A stretch of DNA of 64,000 nucleotides from Nonomuraea rubra (GTDB lineage Bacteria; Actinomycetota; Actinomycetes; Streptosporangiales; Streptosporangiaceae). The position numbers and the translations under genes are program-made. Shown here piece after piece: positions 34,874-43,383 of this stretch. Below the pieces are notes generated by a model. The model saw only the letters and a program-made list of their open reading frames with translations. It did not search any database and was not told the DNA's origin. How positions within the stretch are numbered: the stretch's first letter is position 1; every line of letters begins with the position of its first letter. The stretch spans positions 9,655,001 through 9,719,000 of the forward strand of contig NZ_JACHMI010000001.1 in the NCBI RefSeq assembly GCF_014207985.1. The letters run 5' to 3'.

Positions 34874-36301
34874 GTGAATGGTTCGTATCGGGGTTTGTCC
34901 CGCAGGTTGTTCATGACCGGCATGTTCGCCGCGCTGGGGAGCGCGGCGCCGGTGGCGGCGGGCGCCACCGTGACGGCGAGGCCGCACCGGGGCCCGGTGC
35001 TGCGGGCCAGGCCCGCGAAGGTCTCGATCGGCCCGCGCACCGTCAGCACCTGGACCTACGACGGACTGCTTCCCGGCCCGCGCATCGAGGCCACGGCCGG
35101 CGGCCTCGTCCGCGCCAAGCTGGTCAACGACCTGCCCGCGGAGACCACCGTGCACTGGCACGGCATCAGGCTCGACGCCCGCATGGACGGCGCCCCCGGC
35201 TACACGCAGAAGGCCGTCCCGCCTGGCGGGACGTTCGACTACGCGTTCACCGTCCCCGACCCGGGCACGTACTTCTACCACTCGCACGTCGGCATGCAGA
35301 ACGACCGCGGCCTGTACGGGACGCTGATCGTGGCCGACCCGCACGAGCCGCTCGGCTACGACCAGGAGTTCACGGTCGTGCTCGACGACTGGCTGGACGG
35401 CGTCGCCGGCACCCCCGACGACGCGCTGCGGCGGCTGAACGCCAGCACCGCGCACGACGACACGCTGCGCAGCACCCTGCTCGGCGGCGTCGTGGGCGAG
35501 CTGCGCCATCCGTACCACCTGATCAACGGCAGGGCGGCGGAGACGCCGGCGGTGTTCGCCGGCAAGCCGGGGCGGCTCGCCAGGTTCCGGGTGATCAACG
35601 CAGCGGCCGACACGCCGTTCCGGGTGGCGCTCGGCGGCCACCGCATGACCGTGACGCACACCGACGGGTTCCCGTGCGAGCCGGTCGCCGTGGACACGTT
35701 CCTCATCGGCATGGGCGAGCGCTACGACTTCCTCGTCCGGCTCGAAGACGGGGCGTTCCCGCTGGTCGCGGAGGCGGAGGGGAAGCGGGCGCGGGCGTTC
35801 GCGATCGTGCGCACCTCGCCCAAGGCCACGGCGCCCCGCAGCGACGTGCGGCTGCGCGAGCTGTCCCGGCGCATGCTGAGGTACGCCGACCTCACGTCCC
35901 GGCAGGCGGACACGCTCCCGCGCCCGTCGAGGAGCGTCACCGTGACGCTCGGCATGCGCCCGTCGGGCAACGAGTGGACGCTCAACGACCGCCTGGCCGC
36001 CGACCCGATGCGCCTGCGCGTGGAGCGCGGCGAGACGATCAGGATCGTGCTCGACAACCAGTCGCCCATGTGGCACCCGATGCACCTGCACGGCCACACC
36101 TTCCAGGTGCGGACGTCGTCCGGCCCGCGGGGGCCGCGCAAGGACACCGTGAACATCCTGCCCCGCGAGCGCCTGAACATCGACGTGCGCGCCGACAACC
36201 CCGGCGAGTGGATGTTCCACTGCCACAACCTCTACCACCAGGAGCAGGGCATGATGGGCACGCTCGGCTACGGCCCCGAGACGCGCAGGATGAAGCACTG
36301 A
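34874..36301 (+). CDS. Exported multicopper oxidase
   Basis: A 475-residue three-cupredoxin-domain oxidase. All four copper motifs are present: HWHG (H94, H96), YHSH (H136, H138), HPMHLHGH and HCHNLYHQEQGMM with the T1 Met. The N-terminus has a twin-arginine segment (LSRRLFMTG) followed by a hydrophobic stretch, so Tat export fits. I chose GTG 34874 because GGGGGA lies seven bases upstream and gives a short leader. An in-frame ATG at 34859 is also possible. It could oxidise phenols or Cu(I); the T1 surroundings do not decide. Confidence 0.9.
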   Translation: MNGSYRGLSRRLFMTGMFAALGSAAPVAAGATVTARPHRGPVLRARPAKVSIGPRTVSTWTYDGLLPGPRIEATAGGLVRAKLVNDLPAETTVHWHGIRLDARMDGAPGYTQKAVPPGGTFDYAFTVPDPGTYFYHSHVGMQNDRGLYGTLIVADPHEPLGYDQEFTVVLDDWLDGVAGTPDDALRRLNASTAHDDTLRSTLLGGVVGELRHPYHLINGRAAETPAVFAGKPGRLARFRVINAAADTPFRVALGGHRMTVTHTDGFPCEPVAVDTFLIGMGERYDFLVRLEDGAFPLVAEAEGKRARAFAIVRTSPKATAPRSDVRLRELSRRMLRYADLTSRQADTLPRPSRSVTVTLGMRPSGNEWTLNDRLAADPMRLRVERGETIRIVLDNQSPMWHPMHLHGHTFQVRTSSGPRGPRKDTVNILPRERLNIDVRADNPGEWMFHCHNLYHQEQGMMGTLGYGPETRRMKH

Positions 36302-36302
36302 G

Positions 36303-37550
36303 TCAGGTGCTCACCGCGCACGCTCCCCGGTCGGCCCGGCGCGGCCCCTGCGCGGTGGGGCGGATGTCGAAGTCGAAGATGGCGGTGGGCAGGTAGAGCG
36401 TGCAGCAGGCGTTCGGGATGTCGACCACGCCGCTCACCCGGCCCTCGACCGGGGCGGCGCTGATCAGCAGGTACGCCTGCTCGCCGCTGTAGCCGAACTT
36501 CTTGAGGTACTCGATCGCGTTCAGGCACGCGTTGCGGTAGGCGATCGTGGCGTCGTTGTAGAGGTTCGTGTCGGTGTCGTGGTCCACCGAGATGCCGATG
36601 AACGACAGGAACTCGGTGTAGCGCGGCTCGACGTTGCCCGGCATGAAGATCGGGTTGGTGGTGACGCCGTACTTCTCCATGCCGCCCTTGATGAGGTCCA
36701 CGTGGAAGTCCACGAAGCCGCCCATCTCGATCGCGCCGCAGAAGCTGATCTCGCCGTCGCCCTGGCTGAAGTGCAGGTCGCCGCCCGACAGCAGGGCGCC
36801 GGGCACGTGCACGGGGTAGAAGACGCGGGCGCCGCGGGTGAAGTTCTTGATGTCGTGGTTGCCGCCGTTCTCCCTGGCGGGGACCGTGCGCGCGCCCTCC
36901 CGGCCGACCCGTTCCAGCTCGGGGCCCTTGAGCGTGCCGGCCAGCACGCCCTGCTGCAGCGGCGGCAGCGCCAGGGGCGGCACCCGGCCCGGGTCGGTGT
37001 CGATGAGGGCCTGCTCCCTGGCGTTCCAGCGGGCGAGCAGGCCGGCGGAGGGCGCGGTGCCGAACAGGCCGGGGTGGGTGATGCCGGTGAAGCGCACGCC
37101 CGGGATGTGGCGGGAGGTGGCCTGCTGGCCGTGGAAGTCCCACACCGCCTTGTACGCCTGCGGGAAGTGGTCGGTCAGGAACCCGCCGCCGTTCTCCCTG
37201 GCGAAGATCCCCGTGTAGCCCCAGCCCTCGCCGGGCGCGGCGCCGGCGGACTGCGGCACGGGGCCGAGGTCGAGGATGTCGAGGACGAGCAGGTCGCCCG
37301 GCTCGGCGCCCTCCACCGCGATGGGGCCGCTGAGCATGTGGCAGACCGACAGGTCCACGTCGCGCACGTCGTCCGCGGAGTCGTTGTCGCCGATCTGCCC
37401 GTCCGTCCACTCCCTGCACTCGACGCGGAACTCCGACCCGGGCCGCACGCTCGCGGCGGCCGGGATGTCGGGATGCCAGCGGTTGTGCCCGGGGACCAGC
37501 TGGGCGGCCATGGACAGGCTCTGGTCGACGCTGAAGACGACTTCCGGCAT
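36303..37550 (-). CDS. fmdA: Formamidase (FmdA/AmdA family)
   Basis: A 415-residue acetamidase/formamidase family protein of normal length. Conserved stretches are HNRWHPDIPA, DVDLSVCHMLSGP, EGWGYTGIFARENGGGFLTDHFPQA (split), RHIPGVRFTGITHPGLFGTAPS and GGDLHFSQGDGEISFCGAIEM. The enzyme hydrolyses formamide or short amides to the acid and ammonia in the cytoplasm. It is followed upstream on the same strand by an FmdB-type zinc ribbon gene 21 bp away, the classic fmdAB pair. It is convergent with the multicopper oxidase, one base between stops. Confidence 0.93.
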   Translation of the reverse strand: MPEVVFSVDQSLSMAAQLVPGHNRWHPDIPAAASVRPGSEFRVECREWTDGQIGDNDSADDVRDVDLSVCHMLSGPIAVEGAEPGDLLVLDILDLGPVPQSAGAAPGEGWGYTGIFARENGGGFLTDHFPQAYKAVWDFHGQQATSRHIPGVRFTGITHPGLFGTAPSAGLLARWNAREQALIDTDPGRVPPLALPPLQQGVLAGTLKGPELERVGREGARTVPARENGGNHDIKNFTRGARVFYPVHVPGALLSGGDLHFSQGDGEISFCGAIEMGGFVDFHVDLIKGGMEKYGVTTNPIFMPGNVEPRYTEFLSFIGISVDHDTDTNLYNDATIAYRNACLNAIEYLKKFGYSGEQAYLLISAAPVEGRVSGVVDIPNACCTLYLPTAIFDFDIRPTAQGPRRADRGACAVST

Positions 37551-37571
37551 GGGACGGCCCTCCTTGGGGCG

Positions 37572-37853
37572 TCAAGGGCGGGGCAGGCCCGCCCAGCGGG
37601 GGTCCGGCGGCGGCGCGGGCCGGTTGCGGGCAGGCGGAACGCGCTCCACTACCTGCGGTTCGTGGGCACTGGCCTCCTGCGCCTGCCGGGCGCGCGCCTC
37701 GGCGGCGGGGGTGCGGGCCAGGAGCGGCGGCGTGTACCGGCGGGGGGCCGGCGCTCCGCAGGCGGCGCACGGCTCGGCGGGCTCCGCCGTGCCGATCGGC
37801 CTGCGTACCTCGAACGGGCCGCAGTCCGCGCAGTGGTAGGCGTACGTCGCCAC
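37572..37853 (-). CDS. fmdB: FmdB family zinc-ribbon protein
   Basis: A 93-residue protein with an N-terminal zinc ribbon (C8, C11, C29, C32) and a Pro/Ala-rich disordered tail. FmdB proteins accompany formamidase genes and are thought to regulate or assist them. It is the first gene of the pair with fmdA. Its promoter region faces the TetR gene at 37979, so the palindrome at 37933-37948 could affect both directions. Confidence 0.88.
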   Translation of the reverse strand: MATYAYHCADCGPFEVRRPIGTAEPAEPCAACGAPAPRRYTPPLLARTPAAEARARQAQEASAHEPQVVERVPPARNRPAPPPDPRWAGLPRP

Positions 37854-37932
37854 GAGGCCGTCACCTCCGCGGGGTCGTACAAGGAATCTAGTTCGCCGGG
37901 GATTCCGGTCAAGATGGTGTCGGGTGTACGCA

Positions 37933-37948
37933 TACAGCGCACGCTGTA
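37933..37948. promoter_or_regulatory. TetR-type operator palindrome
   Basis: tacagcgcacgctgta is a perfect 7+2+7 palindrome located 31 bp before the TetR start and in the shared upstream region of fmdB. A taggat box (37953-37958) follows, so binding would block the regulator's own promoter. Confidence 0.65.
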
Positions 37949-37978
37949 CCCCTAGGATGGCCGGAGAAGGGAGCCCTC

Positions 37979-38695
37979 ATGCCAGAAGACCACAAGCAGA
38001 TCCCCTCGGTGTGGGCCCGCCCGCCCAAGGAGCGCCAGCAGCCGCTGCTCACCCGCGAGAGCATCGTCGCGGAGGCGGTGCGCCTGCTCGACGAGGAGGG
38101 CGCCGACAACCTCAGCATGCGCCGCCTGGGCAGCAGGCTCGGCGCCGGGGCCACCTCGCTCTACCGCCACGTGGCCAACAAGGACGAGCTGCTGGAGCTG
38201 GCGCTCGACGCGGTCTACGGCGAGCTGCCGCTGCCCGATACCGGCGAGTGGCGCTCGACCGTGACCGAGGTGTCCCGCGCCCTGCGGGCGACGATCCTGC
38301 GCCACCCGTGGCTGGCCGCCGAGCTCGCCGAGGCGGGGCTGGCCTACCTCGGCCCCAACGTGCTGCGGCAGAGCGAGTTCATGCTCGGTGTCATGGAGGA
38401 CGCCGGGTTCCCCCCGGGCGAGGCCGACCAGGCGGTGACCACGGTCATGGCGTACGTGGTGGGGGTGTCGAGCAGCGAGGCCGCCTGGCTGTCCATGGTC
38501 GCGCGCAGCGGGCAGAGCGAGCAGGAGTGGACCGAGCGGCTGTGGCCGGCGGCCGAGCGGGCGGTCCGTGACTACCCGCGCCTGCGCGCCCGCTACGCCG
38601 CGCAGCGGGCCGGCGACACCTCCGGCAGCAACGAGGAGACCTTCGAGTACGGTCTCCAGCGCGTCCTCGACGGCCTGCAGACCAGACTCGCCTGA
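37979..38695 (+). CDS. TetR family transcriptional regulator
   Basis: A 238-residue regulator. The TetR HTH lies at about 25-70 (TRESIVAEAVRLLDEEGADNLSMRRLGSRLGAGATSLYRHVANKDEL, split). The helical ligand domain is of the TetR C-terminal type seen in drug-resistance regulators (RATILRHPWLAAELAEAGLAYLG). It is preceded by a perfect palindrome suited to autorepression and is followed after 260 bp by an amino-acid permease gene that may be its target. Ligand unknown. Confidence 0.9.
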   Translation: MPEDHKQIPSVWARPPKERQQPLLTRESIVAEAVRLLDEEGADNLSMRRLGSRLGAGATSLYRHVANKDELLELALDAVYGELPLPDTGEWRSTVTEVSRALRATILRHPWLAAELAEAGLAYLGPNVLRQSEFMLGVMEDAGFPPGEADQAVTTVMAYVVGVSSSEAAWLSMVARSGQSEQEWTERLWPAAERAVRDYPRLRARYAAQRAGDTSGSNEETFEYGLQRVLDGLQTRLA

Positions 38696-38955
38696 TCGGC
38701 CGTCCCCGAAAATCGATCGGGGCGGGGGCATGAGATCGGGGAGCGCTCCCGCGCTGAGCGTGCAGTCAAGCGGCTCCGGGTTGACCAGCGCCTTGCCCCC
38801 CGGCAGGTGGCCGAGCAGGGGAAGCCGACCAGGTCCGTGCCCTCGGGACCGGCGCGCGGGCACGTCCGCGGCGCTCTTGCGAGGCGGCCCCGGGCTGCGA
38901 AAGGATCTCGGAATCGAACCCCCCGCCCCTTGCATGACGACTGGAGAGGCCTGTC
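38696..38955. other. Intergenic region before the permease, no gene seen
   Basis: A short hairpin (ccccga/tcgggg arms with a seven-base loop, 38708-38726) follows the TetR stop and may terminate it. The rest is GC-rich with no supported coding frame. A ggaatcgaacc string near 38910 looks like a tRNA T-loop but has no matching stems. A GGAGAGG ribosome site precedes the permease GTG. Confidence 0.5.
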
Positions 38956-40359
38956 GTGCGCACACAACAGAACATTGAGCAGTTCGGTTACCGGCAGGAG
39001 TTACGTCGCGGGGTCGGGCTGACCGACCTCGTGTTCTACGGCCTGGCGTTCATGGTGCCCATCGCGCCCTTCGCGATCTTCGGCACCGTCTATGCGGAGT
39101 CCGGCGGCATGCCGGCCCTGGCGTACCTCGTCGGGATGATCGCACTGCTGTTCACCGCCGCGTCCTACGCGCAGATGGTGAAGGCGTTCCCCCTGTCGGG
39201 CTCGGTCTACAACTACGCCGGGCGTGGCATCGCCCCGCCGGTCGGGTTCATGACCGGGTGGATGATCCTGCTGGACTACATCCTCGTCCCCTGCCTGCTC
39301 TACCTCGTGGCCTCCGTGGCCATGAACGCGAGCGTGCCGGACGTGCCCGTCTGGGTCTGGCTGATCATCTTCGTGGCCGTCAACACGGTGATCAACCTGC
39401 GCGGCATCCGCATGACGGTCCGGCTCACCAGGATCATGATCGTGTTCGAGCTGGTGGTGCTGGCGCTGTTCCTCCTGGTCGGCCTCTGGGCGCTGCTCCA
39501 GGGCAGGGGCAGCGGCTTCAGCCTCTCCCCGCTGTTCAACGCGGACACCTTCTCCTGGCCGGTGATCTTCGCGGCGGTGTCGGTGGCCGTCCTGTCCTTC
39601 CTCGGCTTCGACGGGATCAGCATGCTGGTGGAGGAGTCCACCGGCGGCTCGGCCCAGGTGGGCCGGGCCATGCGGGTGGCGCTGCTGCTGGCCGGCGTGC
39701 TCTTCATCGTGCAGGTCTGGGTCGCCGCGCTGCTCGTGCCCGATCCGGCGGGGCTGCTGAACCAGCCCAGCGACGCGGCCTTCTACGACGCGGCCGCCGT
39801 GGCGGGCGGCGAGTGGCTCAGGCACGTCACCTCGTTCGCCACCGCGCTGTCGTGGGGGCTGGCCAACACCATGGTCGCGCAGGTGGCGGTCTCGCGGCTG
39901 CTGTACGCGATGGCGCGCGACAGGCAGCTCCCGTCGTTCCTGGCAAAGGTGTCGGTCAGGCACTCCGTGCCGGCCAACGCCATCATGCTGGTCTGCCTGC
40001 TGTCGGTCGGCGTGGGCATCTGGATGTCCACCCGCGAGGACGGCGTCGCCCTGCTGTCCAGCCTGATCAACATCGGCGCCATGGTGGCGTTCATCGTCCT
40101 GCACGTGTCGGTGATCGTGCACTACTCGCTGCGCAACGGCTCGAACAAGGTGTGGTCGCATCTGGTCGCGCCGCTGGCCGGGGCGGGGATCCTGGTCTTC
40201 GTCGTGATCAACGCGAACGTGCTCGCGCAGGTGCTCGGCCTGGTCTGGCTGGGCCTCGGCCTCCTGGTGCTGATCACCCTGTACGCCCTCGGCCGCCCCC
40301 CGGCGCTGAAGGGCATGTCCCCCGGCCCCGAACCCATGAAGCGGAGCGTCTCCGACTGA
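38956..40359 (+). CDS. APC superfamily amino acid permease
   Basis: A 467-residue membrane protein with about 12 transmembrane helices. The first has the signature LTDLVFYGLAFMVPIAPFAIFGTVY, followed by the unwound GSVYNYAGRGIAPPVGFMTGWMILLDY. These mark the amino acid-polyamine-organocation family. It imports an amino acid, amine or polyamine by proton symport; the substrate is not evident. GTG 38956 is preceded by GGAGAGG. It is translationally coupled to a GPP34 gene (TGATG), and a TetR gene lies upstream. Confidence 0.92.
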   Translation: MRTQQNIEQFGYRQELRRGVGLTDLVFYGLAFMVPIAPFAIFGTVYAESGGMPALAYLVGMIALLFTAASYAQMVKAFPLSGSVYNYAGRGIAPPVGFMTGWMILLDYILVPCLLYLVASVAMNASVPDVPVWVWLIIFVAVNTVINLRGIRMTVRLTRIMIVFELVVLALFLLVGLWALLQGRGSGFSLSPLFNADTFSWPVIFAAVSVAVLSFLGFDGISMLVEESTGGSAQVGRAMRVALLLAGVLFIVQVWVAALLVPDPAGLLNQPSDAAFYDAAAVAGGEWLRHVTSFATALSWGLANTMVAQVAVSRLLYAMARDRQLPSFLAKVSVRHSVPANAIMLVCLLSVGVGIWMSTREDGVALLSSLINIGAMVAFIVLHVSVIVHYSLRNGSNKVWSHLVAPLAGAGILVFVVINANVLAQVLGLVWLGLGLLVLITLYALGRPPALKGMSPGPEPMKRSVSD

Positions 40360-40907
40360 TGGACCGGCTGCCGCTCCACCAGGACCTGTACCTGATCGCC
40401 CACGATCAGTCGGGCAGGCCGCTCATCCACCAGTCGTCGCTGGCGCTCGGGCTGGCCGGCGCCGCCCTGCTCGACCTGCTGCTCGCGGGCCGGGCCGCCC
40501 CGGCCGACCCCCGGTCGGAGCTCAAGCGGGCGGTGGCGGACGGTGTCTACGACCGTACCCGGGAGGGCCTGCTCGGCTCGGGGGTGCTCGTCCGGGTGAG
40601 CAGGCGGCGCATGGGCGTGCTCCCGTACACGCGTTACGAGCTCGCCGACATCGCCTCGATCGTGCGGGCCTCCTCGGGGGTGCGCTCGGCGGTCGAGGGC
40701 TGGAAGCCTCCCGACGCGCGCTGCGCCGGGCTGTGCGGGCTGGTGGCGGTGCTGCGGCTGGAGGCGGAGCTCTACCTCGACCAGCCGGGGAACCGGCTGG
40801 TCACCCGGCTGCGCGAGATCGCCGCGGCGGCGGGACCGCCCGTCCCCGAGCTGGTGGAGATCGTGGACACGCTGGTCGCCGAGGCGGCCGTCGCCGTGTA
40901 CCGCTGA
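40359..40907 (+). CDS. GPP34 (GOLPH3/VPS74-like) family protein
   Basis: A 182-residue GPP34-fold protein. Typical segments are LPLHQDLYLIAHDQSGRPLI at the N-terminus, LALGLAGAALLDLLLAGR and ELYLDQPGNRLVTRLREIAAA. Eukaryotic members bind PI4P at the Golgi, and the many actinobacterial paralogues have no settled role. Here its ATG shares a base with the permease stop, suggesting a peripheral membrane partner of that transporter. The C-terminal half is shorter than in eukaryotic GOLPH3. Confidence 0.88.
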   Translation: MDRLPLHQDLYLIAHDQSGRPLIHQSSLALGLAGAALLDLLLAGRAAPADPRSELKRAVADGVYDRTREGLLGSGVLVRVSRRRMGVLPYTRYELADIASIVRASSGVRSAVEGWKPPDARCAGLCGLVAVLRLEAELYLDQPGNRLVTRLREIAAAAGPPVPELVEIVDTLVAEAAVAVYR

Positions 40908-41004
40908 CCGCTTTGCGGTGACACATGGACGATGCCCCTTATGCGAGTTACGCTCCGCTGGCTACCAGTCGGGGGACCATCACCGGCTCGCATGGGGGGA
41001 TTCC

Positions 41005-42258
41005 ATGGGCTACACACTGTTACGCGGCAGCTTCGTGATCAGGTATCCGGACCTGCCCCGCCAGGGCCCCGAACCGGACGGCGACACCGTCAAGTTCCTG
41101 CCCGACTCGCCCGCCCTGGTCGAGGCGTTGCCGCGGCGCTCCGGCCGGCCGCCGAACATCAACGCCCGCGGCATCTCCGTACGGCTGGAGGCCATCGACG
41201 CGCTGGAGACGCACTTCGCCGAGACCCACCAGGAGCTCGAAGGCGCGAACGCCGCCCGTGACGAGCTGCTGCGCCTGCTCGGCTTCACGAACGTGCGCTT
41301 CTGGGAGGACCTGCCGAACAAGGTGCGCTCCGCCGACCAGGACTCCATCCGCGGCCACGTGCTCACCAACGGCATCGACGGCAACGGCCGGCTGATCGCG
41401 TTCGGCTACGCAGGGGACCACCCGGGGGCGGACGGGACCACCGTGTTCGTGGACGGGCCGCTGGTGGACGACTCCGTCAACGCGCGGCTGCTGGCGGCCG
41501 GGCTGGTCTACCCGGCCTTCTACGCCACGCTGCCCGCCGAGCTGCGCACGCATCTGGCGGAGGTGTCGCAGGCGGCCCGGCGCAAGGCCATCGGCATCTG
41601 GCCCCGCTCGGCCGCCGACCCCAACGGCTCGGCCACCGTACGGAACCTGGGCGAGCTGGAGCGGCTGGTGGTCTGGCCGAAGCTGTTCCGGCGCATCGTG
41701 CCGTACCTCGCGGCGGGGTTCACCGACTTCGACGGCTTCGACGCCTGGCTGCGCGCGGACCCGGTCAACCGGGACGACGAGCTGTTCCTGATCCCCCGCC
41801 TGGAACGCGGCAACCTGCACGACGTGGTCAGGGGGTCGGGGCAGCAGGTCCGGCTCACGATGTGGCCCGAGGACTTCATCATCAGCCCGGACCCCGCGCC
41901 GCCGGGCGCCCCGGTGACGCCGCCGCTCGTCGCCGCCGGGGACGTGGTCATCGTGGCGGCCCTGCCCGACCCGGCCGGGGCCGACCGCGGCAACGAGACC
42001 GTCACGCTCATGAACCTCAGGCCCGGGACCTGCGACCTGAGCGGCTGGGCCCTGACGGACGCCGGCGGCGGCCGCAAGCCCCTGACCGGCACCATCGAGG
42101 GCGGCGCCGCCCTGCGGGTGACGCTGGACTCGGCGGTGCAGCTCGGCAACCGGGGGGACACGATCATCCTGGTGGACGGTGAGGGGGCGACGATCGATCA
42201 GGTGACGTACAAGGTGGACCAGGTGAAGGCGGGCCGCACGACCTGCTTCGGCCGCTGA
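41005..42258 (+). CDS. Staphylococcal-nuclease-like domain fused to a lamin-tail domain
   Basis: A 417-residue protein. The N-terminal half resembles an SNase domain: PDGDTVKF (about 24-31), then VRLEAIDALETHF with R60, D65 and E68 matching nuclease residues Arg35, Asp40 and Glu43. A later GNGRLIAFGY supplies the second Arg, and SVNARLLAAGLVYP ends the domain. The C-terminal 110 residues (VVIVAALPDPAGADRGNETVTLMNLRP..., GWALTDAGG) form a lamin-tail beta sandwich. The start is ATG 41005 after GGGGGA; no signal peptide follows, so location is unclear. Several SNase insertions are longer than usual. Confidence 0.75.
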   Translation: MGYTLLRGSFVIRYPDLPRQGPEPDGDTVKFLPDSPALVEALPRRSGRPPNINARGISVRLEAIDALETHFAETHQELEGANAARDELLRLLGFTNVRFWEDLPNKVRSADQDSIRGHVLTNGIDGNGRLIAFGYAGDHPGADGTTVFVDGPLVDDSVNARLLAAGLVYPAFYATLPAELRTHLAEVSQAARRKAIGIWPRSAADPNGSATVRNLGELERLVVWPKLFRRIVPYLAAGFTDFDGFDAWLRADPVNRDDELFLIPRLERGNLHDVVRGSGQQVRLTMWPEDFIISPDPAPPGAPVTPPLVAAGDVVIVAALPDPAGADRGNETVTLMNLRPGTCDLSGWALTDAGGGRKPLTGTIEGGAALRVTLDSAVQLGNRGDTIILVDGEGATIDQVTYKVDQVKAGRTTCFGR

Positions 42259-42267
42259 GCCGCTCCG

Positions 42268-42297
42268 GGGGCGGGCCGCTGGGCGGCCCGCCCCTTT
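42268..42297. terminator. Hairpin terminator after the SNase/lamin-tail gene
   Basis: ggggcgggccgc (42268-42279) pairs perfectly with gcggcccgcccc (42283-42294) across a three-base loop. The 12-bp stem is followed by ttt. Confidence 0.85.
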
Positions 42298-42446
42298 CAT
42301 CCCGAGCCAGAGCAGTTGCGTGACGAACGCGTCGGGCGCGGGCGAATTCAAATAGTCTCGTCCTGACCGGGAAAGCGAGGAACAATCCACAAGTCGGGCA
42401 AACAGCATATTGCCCACTTTTCTTGGGATATTCCGGGAGGGGTGCC

Positions 42447-43322
42447 GTGGCACACGAACCGGGTTCGAGCCGCTTCTGCCAGCGCTGCGGATCACACGTC
42501 GGCACCCTGGCCCAGTGCCCGCGCTGCCGCGCCCACCAGGGCTTCCCGGAGCAGCCCACCGCCTCCTACGCCACCGGCCCCGAGCCCGATCGGCTACGGC
42601 GGCGGCCACCGGCGTGGCGGCGCGCCCCGGTGCTGATCAGCCTGGCCGTGGCCATCCTCGCCTTCGTGGTGACCTGGTGGGTCGTCACCGCCAACCCCTC
42701 GCGGCCGATCCAGAACACCGGCGCCGGCCAGGGCGTCGCCCCCAGCAGCCCCCGCACCGCCCCGGGAACCGGGCCGGAGACCGCCGCAGAGACCGACCCG
42801 GGAACCAGCGGCGGCGCGGCGTCTGCCACGCCCACGTCCACGTCCACACCCGCGCCGACCGGCCGCTCCTCGGGGCGGGCGGCGAGGCAGCAGGCCGAGG
42901 CGATCGAGGAGTTGCTGGCGAGCAGCAGCGACGCCCGCTCCAGCCTGCCCGACGCCCTCGCGAGCGCCACCCGGTGCGACCGCGACGCCGTGGAGGACAT
43001 CCGCGACATCACGGTCAGCCGCCGCGACCAGCTCGCCACCGCCCAGGCGCTCGGCGTGAGCGCGCTGAAGGGCGGGGCCAGGCTCAAGGACGCGCTGGTC
43101 GACGCGCTCGACGCCTCCCACGACGCCGACGCCGCGTTCCTGGCCTGGGCCGGGCGGCACGTGGAGGAAGGCTGCGAGGCGCCGGTCGAGAGCGACCGCG
43201 ACTACCGGCGCGGCCTGGACAGGTCGGAGGCGGCGCAGCAGGCGAAAACCCGTTTCGCGGCGGCGTGGCGCCCGATCGCGGAAACGTACGGCCTGACGGT
43301 CTGGAAGCCGGACCAGATTTGA
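42447..43322 (+). CDS. Zinc-ribbon single-pass membrane protein of unknown function
   Basis: A 291-residue protein. A zinc ribbon (C11, C14, C24, C27) sits at the cytoplasmic N-terminus, one transmembrane helix lies at about 60-80, and a Thr/Ser/Pro-rich linker at about 85-145. A helical extracytoplasmic domain (about 150-291) has two Cys that may pair. I chose GTG 42447 because GGGAGGGG stands immediately upstream. The frame could open at a TTG 42423, but the zinc ribbon would not change. The architecture suggests a sensor or anchored envelope protein. The C-terminal domain matches no family I recognise. Confidence 0.75.
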   Translation: MAHEPGSSRFCQRCGSHVGTLAQCPRCRAHQGFPEQPTASYATGPEPDRLRRRPPAWRRAPVLISLAVAILAFVVTWWVVTANPSRPIQNTGAGQGVAPSSPRTAPGTGPETAAETDPGTSGGAASATPTSTSTPAPTGRSSGRAARQQAEAIEELLASSSDARSSLPDALASATRCDRDAVEDIRDITVSRRDQLATAQALGVSALKGGARLKDALVDALDASHDADAAFLAWAGRHVEEGCEAPVESDRDYRRGLDRSEAAQQAKTRFAAAWRPIAETYGLTVWKPDQI

Positions 43323-43383
43323 CCTCAGGCCATTTCACCGGACCGGAAAATATGGAGCAAGTCGGCGAAACGAAGGAGTACGC

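Noticed and set aside
38900..38930. ggaatcgaacc string resembling a tRNA T-loop on the minus strand
   Set aside because: Flanking bases do not form the T stem, and no anticodon or acceptor stem can be drawn.
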